From the NCBI GenBank assembly GCA_027067135.1, contig JAMOMJ010000261.1, forward strand, positions 1-37,284: DNA of 37,284 nucleotides, in the 5' to 3' direction. Source of the DNA: Cyclobacteriaceae bacterium. GTDB lineage: Bacteria > Bacteroidota > Bacteroidia > Cytophagales > Cyclobacteriaceae. A program made the translations under genes and the position numbers. Positions within the stretch are counted from its first letter, which is position 1. The number at the start of each line of letters is the position of its first letter. This document shows positions 33,625 to 37,284 of the stretch, one piece after another. The notes beneath the pieces were generated by a model. It saw only the letters and a program-made list of their open reading frames with translations, did not search any database and had not been told where the DNA came from.

Positions 33625-34371
33625 TATGTATTTGAAGGTACCGGAGCATCAGTTACAACTAACATTGAAATACTCCATAATGTTGTTTCTGGTGCAGCAA
33701 TAGATGTTACGTTTACCGCTACATCTAAATCAACTGCAAAACTAGGAACACATTTTAACGTTCCGGGAGCTACAGTACAGGGTGAGTCTTTTACCATATC
33801 AGTACCTACAGATACAGTACGGGGGGTTTTTACTATTGAAACCATATCCAATACTGTTGAAGGCAGTGACTTATTGATGTCATTTGAGATAACAAGTGTT
33901 AGTGGAGGTGTTCAAGGGGGGCAGCCTCTAGGCGACAGCTTTGAAATAACCATATTAGATGATGATTGTCCTTATGGTTTCGATAATTTTGTAGGAACAG
34001 CATCTGTTATAGAAAATGGTTCAGTTGGGCCATATAATGTAACTACAACAGAGGTTGCTCCTAATACACTTAACCTTGATAACTTTTGGGATTCAGGAAT
34101 ATCAATGGATATAATATTAGTTCCTTGCGATGGATCAGTTATAATAAATGCATCTACACCTGCCTTTGGCGACCCTGATGGTACTGTTGTTGGTACTGGA
34201 ACTTGGGATGATGTAAATAATATAATTGTAATGGATGTTACAATTACTTTTCCCGCATTTAATTTTCAGAGGGATGAGCAACATGTTTATACATTCCAAA
34301 AAGGGAGGATTATCTCAGGGAAATCGCTTTTAAAAAGTGCATTTAAAAGCAAAAAATACAATATTTTATAG
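33625..34371 (+). pseudogene. C-terminal part of a SusCD-associated lipoprotein gene, 5' end missing, 3' end in IS
   Basis: After a stop at 33622-33624 the frame is open without a plausible start: YVFEGTGASVTTNIEI, then a Calx-beta/FN3-like sandwich (GAAIDVTFTATSKSTAKLG, GDSFEITILDDDCP). A C-terminal module of the kind seen in the two intact lipoproteins follows (FVGTASVIENGS, VVGTGTWDDVNNIIVMDVTI). Signal peptide and lipobox are missing. The frame runs into the left end of the IS (from 34316), which supplies the last ~18 residues and stop. It is a fragment of a gene that once followed a second SusD. Confidence 0.78.
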
Positions 34372-35544
34372 TAAATTACAGTACGGTCAAAAAAAATGAC
34401 CTATACCAAAAGAGCTGTAAAAAAGTGCCCAGTTTTCAAGAAAAATTTTTCAGGTTTGCCAGATCCTCATAGGGGTCAATAAAGGAAATTACTTCTACCC
34501 CTTAGAAGAAATTCTATTTCTGACTATATCAGCTATAATTAGCGGTATGGATAATTGGACAGCAATTTCTAATTTCGGTAGATTAAAAACAGATTGGCTA
34601 CGGATTTATTTTCCATTTGAACACGGAATGCCCTCTCACGATGTTTTAGGTAAAGTATTTGCACAAATAGACTCCAATAAATTTAGTGCCTGCTTTAGTA
34701 AGTGGATTAATGAACTTTCAGAAATCACTAAAGGAGAAGTAGTTGCTATTGATGGCAAGACCATATGTAAATCAAACGATAAGCGTCTAAATAAGCGTCC
34801 ATTTCATGTTGTGTCAGCTTATGCTACCGAAAACAGAGTGTGTCTTGGACAGCAGTGTGTTGATGAGAAAAGCAATGAAATTATTGCAATACCTCAATTA
34901 TTAGACCTGTTGGTCGTTAAAGATTGCATTATCACAATAGATGCCATGGGGTGTCAAAAGAATATAGCAAAAAAGATTAGAGAAAAGCAAGCAGATTATG
35001 TTCTCATGGTAAAGGGCAATCAAAAGACTTTAAAAAACGATATTGTAGCTATTTTCGATTTAAATAAAGCGGTAAAGTATTCAAAAAAGCAGGATATTGG
35101 ACATGGAAGAATAGAAACTAGAATTTGCGAAGCAACAGAAGTAATAGCCTCAATAAAAGGAAAAAATAACTGGGAATCCATTAAGAGTGTCGTGAAAATT
35201 CGTTCTGAAAGAATTGACAAACAAAGTAAAAGAAGCTCAACAGAAACCCGTTACTACATAAGTTCATTACCCGCTGATGCAAATCAGCTTAATGATATAA
35301 TACGAAAACATTGGAAGGTGGAAAATAATCTTCACTGGGTTTTAGATGTGGTTTTTAAAGAAGACCAATCATTGAAAAAGAAAGGTCAGCCGGCTTTAAA
35401 CTATAATATTATGACTAAAGCAGCCCTAACTTTAATAGAGCAAGAAGATTCAATCAAAAAATTAAAAATTATTAAAAGGCAGTCGGCAGCGCTAGATGAT
35501 AATTACCGTACCAAAGTACTCAAAATCTAAAAGCGATTTCCCTG
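34316..35544 (+). mobile_element. ISAs1-family insertion sequence
   Basis: A 1229-base element bounded by perfect 17-bp inverted repeats: CAGGGAAATCGCTTTTA at 34316-34332 and its reverse complement at 35528-35544. It carries a single DDE transposase gene of the ISAs1 family. The left flank (AGGATTATCT) and right flank (CTGCTCAACC) show no target duplication. They belong to different genes, a lipoprotein fragment and a group II intron RT. This points to recombination between two IS copies or an adjacent deletion rather than simple insertion. The transposase gene has a frameshift near its start. Confidence 0.93.
34396..35530 (+). pseudogene. ISAs1-family DDE transposase, frameshifted near the N-terminus
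   Basis: A first segment from ATG 34396 ends FSGLPDPHRGQ at a stop (34480-34482). The continuation KGNYFYPLEEILFLTISAI lies in the +1 frame, and from ATG 34547 the frame is intact for 327 codons. Joined, they give the usual ISAs1 N-terminus (DPR...HPLEEIL...ISAVISG). The DDE residues are visible in VVAIDGKTI, IITIDAMGC and HWKVENNLHWVLDVVF. The C-terminus is complete, and its stop codon lies in the right inverted repeat. Dropping one G from the GGGG run at 34472-34475 would restore the frame. It is probably inactive unless the shift is an error or a programmed slip. Confidence 0.85.
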
Positions 35545-36680
35545 CTGCTCAACCCAGGAAGTATTTATATCCGATATGGAATAGGTTGGCTAGCGGCAGT
35601 TATTTCCCAAAACCTGTGCGTGAAGTTGAAATACCCAAAACAGATGGGAGAAAGCGAAAGCTGGGCATCCCCACGGTACAAGACCGAACAGCCCAAATGG
35701 TAATAAGGGAAGAGCTTGAAGCAAAAGTGGATAAGCATTTTAGCAAGAGTTCTTTTGGTTATCGCCCCAATAAATCAGCCCACCAAGCCATAAAGCAATG
35801 CAGGGAAAACTGTATGAAGATGGACTGGGCGATTGATTTGGACATCAAGAGTTTTTTTGATGAGATAGACCACGATTTGATGATGAAGTCATTGAGTGCC
35901 TTTACCCAAGAGCGGCATATTCACTTGTACGTAAAACGATGGCTGGAAGCACCAGTACAGAAGAAAGATGGTAGTATTCATAAGAGAGACAAAGGAACAC
36001 CGCAAGGAGGGGTTATAAGTCCATTATTGGCAAACATCTTTTTGCACTTTGTTTTCGATAAGTGGATAGAGAAGTACCACCCGGAAGTAAAGTTTGAACG
36101 TTATGCCGATGATATTATTATTCATTGTCAGAATTTCAAACAAGCGATGCGAACATTGGAAGCGGTGAAAGCTAGATTTAAGCAATGTAAAATGCAGCTT
36201 AAAGAAGGCAAGAGCAATATAGTTTATTGCAAACGCAACCAAAAGAAGCATCCACCCTTTAAGGTTCATTATGTAACATTCGATTTTCTCGGATTTACCT
36301 TTAAACCAAGAATGGTAAAAGGTTACTTTGGGCACTTTCATTTGGGCTTTACACCATCCATTAGTCGAAAGAGTCAGAAACGGATAAATCAGATTCTGTT
36401 TAAGTTAAGAATCCATCGTATGGTTCACTTGCGCCTGCCCGATTTGGCAAGGATAATAGCGGACAAGGTACGGGGTTGGATTTACTACTATGGCAGAGTT
36501 CGGATGAGTGAACTACATTATGTGTTCAGGTTTTTGAATAAGCGACTTGCAAAATGGGTAAGCAACAAGTATCGGAGGTTTAGGAATAAGCACTGGTTTT
36601 TTGCCTACAAATGGTTGCAGGAAACTGCCAAGCAGTATCCTAATATGTTTGTGCATTGGCAAAAGGGCTTTATGCCTTAG
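35544..36680 (+). pseudogene. Group II intron reverse transcriptase/maturase, N-terminally truncated
   Basis: About 378 residues remain: AQPRKYLYPIWNRLASGSYF, PKPVREVEIPK, LGIPTVQDRTAQMVI, SFGYRPNKSAHQAI, DLDIKSFFDEIDHDLM, GTPQGGVISPLLANIFL, the catalytic RYADDIIIH (YADD at 36102-36113), FDFLGFTF, and a maturase X-domain ending FVHWQKGFMP. No C-terminal endonuclease domain follows, so it belongs to an En-minus lineage. Compared with full-length relatives about 45 N-terminal residues (RT0 region) are missing, exactly at the IS right end. The in-frame ATG at 35496 lies inside the IS transposase gene and is not a natural start. Any product would be a fusion lacking RT0. Confidence 0.85.
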
Positions 36681-36790
36681 AACCGCCAAAAAGGCGGTCA
36701 GACTTGTTAAGAAGAGCCGTATGATGTGAGAGCATCACGTACGGTTCTGTGAGAGGTTTAGGGGTGAAACTCCCCCTTTACCTACTCGAC
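35545..36790 (+). mobile_element. 5'-truncated group II intron
   Basis: It comprises the RT/maturase fragment, a small hairpin (CCGCC-AAAAA-GGCGG, 36683-36697) from the end of domain IV, and intact domains V and VI. Ribozyme domains I-III, the EBS sequences and the 5' exon are all absent: the sequence left of 35545 is the IS. The 3' boundary is placed at 36790 (...CTACTCGAC), from the usual end of such introns. It cannot splice in cis. Confidence 0.85.
36714..36790 (+). ncRNA. Group II intron domains V and VI (3' splice region)
   Basis: Domain V is 34 bases (36714-36747): GAGCCGTATGATGTGA at the 5' side pairs with TCACGTACGGTTC at the 3' side, with GAGA-type tetraloop and an internal bulge, the canonical catalytic hairpin. 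Domain VI (36748-36790) is TGTGAGAGGTTTAGGGG, then a TGAAAC loop, CCCCC and the 3' arm. An adenosine seven bases from the end (36784), or at 36780, could be the branch point. The 3' end is AC, as expected. Confidence 0.88.
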
Positions 36791-37284
36791 TTTCTTCTTT
36801 TTCTATTCTGACGAAGGAAGAATCTTCTAAGGTTTGATGAGAGTGTAGAGCTGTGTTGTAGAGGATTCTTCTCCGCTAAATAGCGGATCAGAATAAAAAG
36901 CGAAAGGCAGGCTGTTTTGTTATTAGCAGACATAAGGGCTTAATTCTGCCAGCTTCCTTAGTTCATCGTATCTCAGTATCCTTTTCTATTCTGACGCAGG
37001 AAGGATTTTCTAAGGCTTGATGAGAATGTAGAGCTGTGTTGTAGAGGATTCTTCGGCTTATGGCCTCAGAATGAAAAGCGAAAGGCAGGCTGTTTTGTTA
37101 TTAGCAGACATAATGGCTTAATTCTGCCAGCTTCCTTAGTTCATCGCATCTCAGTATCCTTTTCTATTCTGACGAAGGAAGGATTTTCTAAGGTTTGATG
37201 AGAGTGTAGAGCTGTGTTGTAGAGGATTCTTCTCCGCTAAATAGCGGATCAGAATAAAAAGCGAAAGGCAGGCTGTTTTGTTAT
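36791..37284. repeat. Tandem array of ~180-bp hairpin-bearing units (2.7 copies, cut by window end)
   Basis: Units start at about 36801, 36984 and 37162 with TTCTATTCTGACG; spacings are 183 and 178 bases. Copies are ~93-95% alike. Within each, ATTCTGACGAAGGAAG...TTCTA near the start pairs with TAGAGGATTCTTC...CAGAAT about 50 bases later. The main variable spot is a small inserted stem: TCCGCT-AAAT-AGCGGA in copies 1 and 3, GGC-TTAT-GGCC in copy 2. A second part with GGCAG...CTGCC is nearly invariant. No ORF is present. The first unit begins within ten bases of the group II intron 3' end. The unit's core resembles the REP element at 4146-4226 (ATTCTGA-CGAAG-GAAGAATC). Confidence 0.85.

Noticed and set aside
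33416-33703. A 95-codon gene of its own
   Set aside because: Its first two thirds are two SusD pieces joined by a deletion and its last third is out-of-frame lipoprotein DNA; it has no signal peptide or plausible start context.
35496-35543. ATG 35496 as the natural start of the RT
   Set aside because: It lies within the IS transposase coding sequence and inverted repeat; the RT homology starts only at the IS right border.
35496-36680. RT as part of a retron, DGR or defence-type (DRT) system
   Set aside because: It has group II maturase motifs and an X domain, and is followed by textbook domains V and VI; no msr/msd, template/variable repeats or effector gene is seen.
36791-37284. Tandem array read as a CRISPR array
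   Set aside because: Units are ~180 bases and similar along their whole length, with no short-repeat/variable-spacer pattern and no cas genes.
1-37284. tRNA or rRNA genes
   Set aside because: No cloverleaf with a GGTTCRANNCC-type T-arm or rRNA-like stretch was recognised on either strand by eye; a covariance search was not possible.

Overview
The window is bacterial chromosome from a member of the Bacteroidota, most likely a gliding, marine-type cytophagalean. The main evidence is a GldB-type lipoprotein, an intact SusC/SusD pair with downstream lipoproteins, a Y_Y_Y-domain histidine kinase, a TAnnTTTG-type -7 promoter element, few Shine-Dalgarno sequences, and low G+C. The genus cannot be named from this sequence alone.

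Layout. (1) Bases 1-2900, plus strand: the 3' part of asd, a THUMP-like SAM methyltransferase overlapping it by 8 bases, and a CaCA-type Ca2+/Na+ antiporter. (2) Bases 3035-21269, minus strand, are mostly housekeeping: gldB, RNase G with a 29-codon basic mS38/COX24-like protein just upstream, a TPR protein, an unrecognised lipoprotein, an M90 (MtfA-like) peptidase, glycyl-tRNA synthetase, a CPA2 K+/H+ antiporter with Trk domains, a nitronate monooxygenase-like flavoprotein, a short-chain prenyl diphosphate synthase, RNase R, a DnaQ-fold exonuclease, a HicBA toxin-antitoxin pair, a small conserved protein, lipB and htpG. (3) Bases 21673-26279, plus strand, are a compact run: a class V PLP enzyme, a secreted double-YCII protein, a secreted ADPRM-like phosphoesterase, and a histidine kinase with its LuxR-type response regulator. 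(4) Bases 26706-33400 hold a SusC/SusD-like transport operon with two further surface-type lipoproteins, closed by a strong terminator. No carbohydrate-active enzyme accompanies it, so the substrate is open. (5) From 33401 to the end is a scrambled accessory zone: a relic of a second SusD gene, fused to the C-terminal part of a second lipoprotein gene, interrupted by an ISAs1-family element (34316-35544, perfect 17-bp inverted repeats). The other side of that element is not the same gene but a 5'-truncated group II intron, with RT/maturase and intact domains V and VI. Immediately after the intron's 3' end is a tandem array of ~180-bp hairpin-bearing units that runs off the window.

Two themes stand out. 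First, at least seven palindromic or REP-like elements from several sequence families sit exactly at gene borders. They supply start codons (lipB), C-terminal tails and stop codons (the 18146-18511 gene, the M90 peptidase, rnr) and a probable terminator, and one lies in frame inside the M90 peptidase. Second, the IS has unrelated left and right flanks and no target duplication. This implies a recombination or deletion that joined a SusCD locus to a group II intron and its repeat array. I see no complete new defence or mobile system. The best candidates for follow-up are the orphan intron 3' half with its repeat array, and the repeat-remodelled gene ends.
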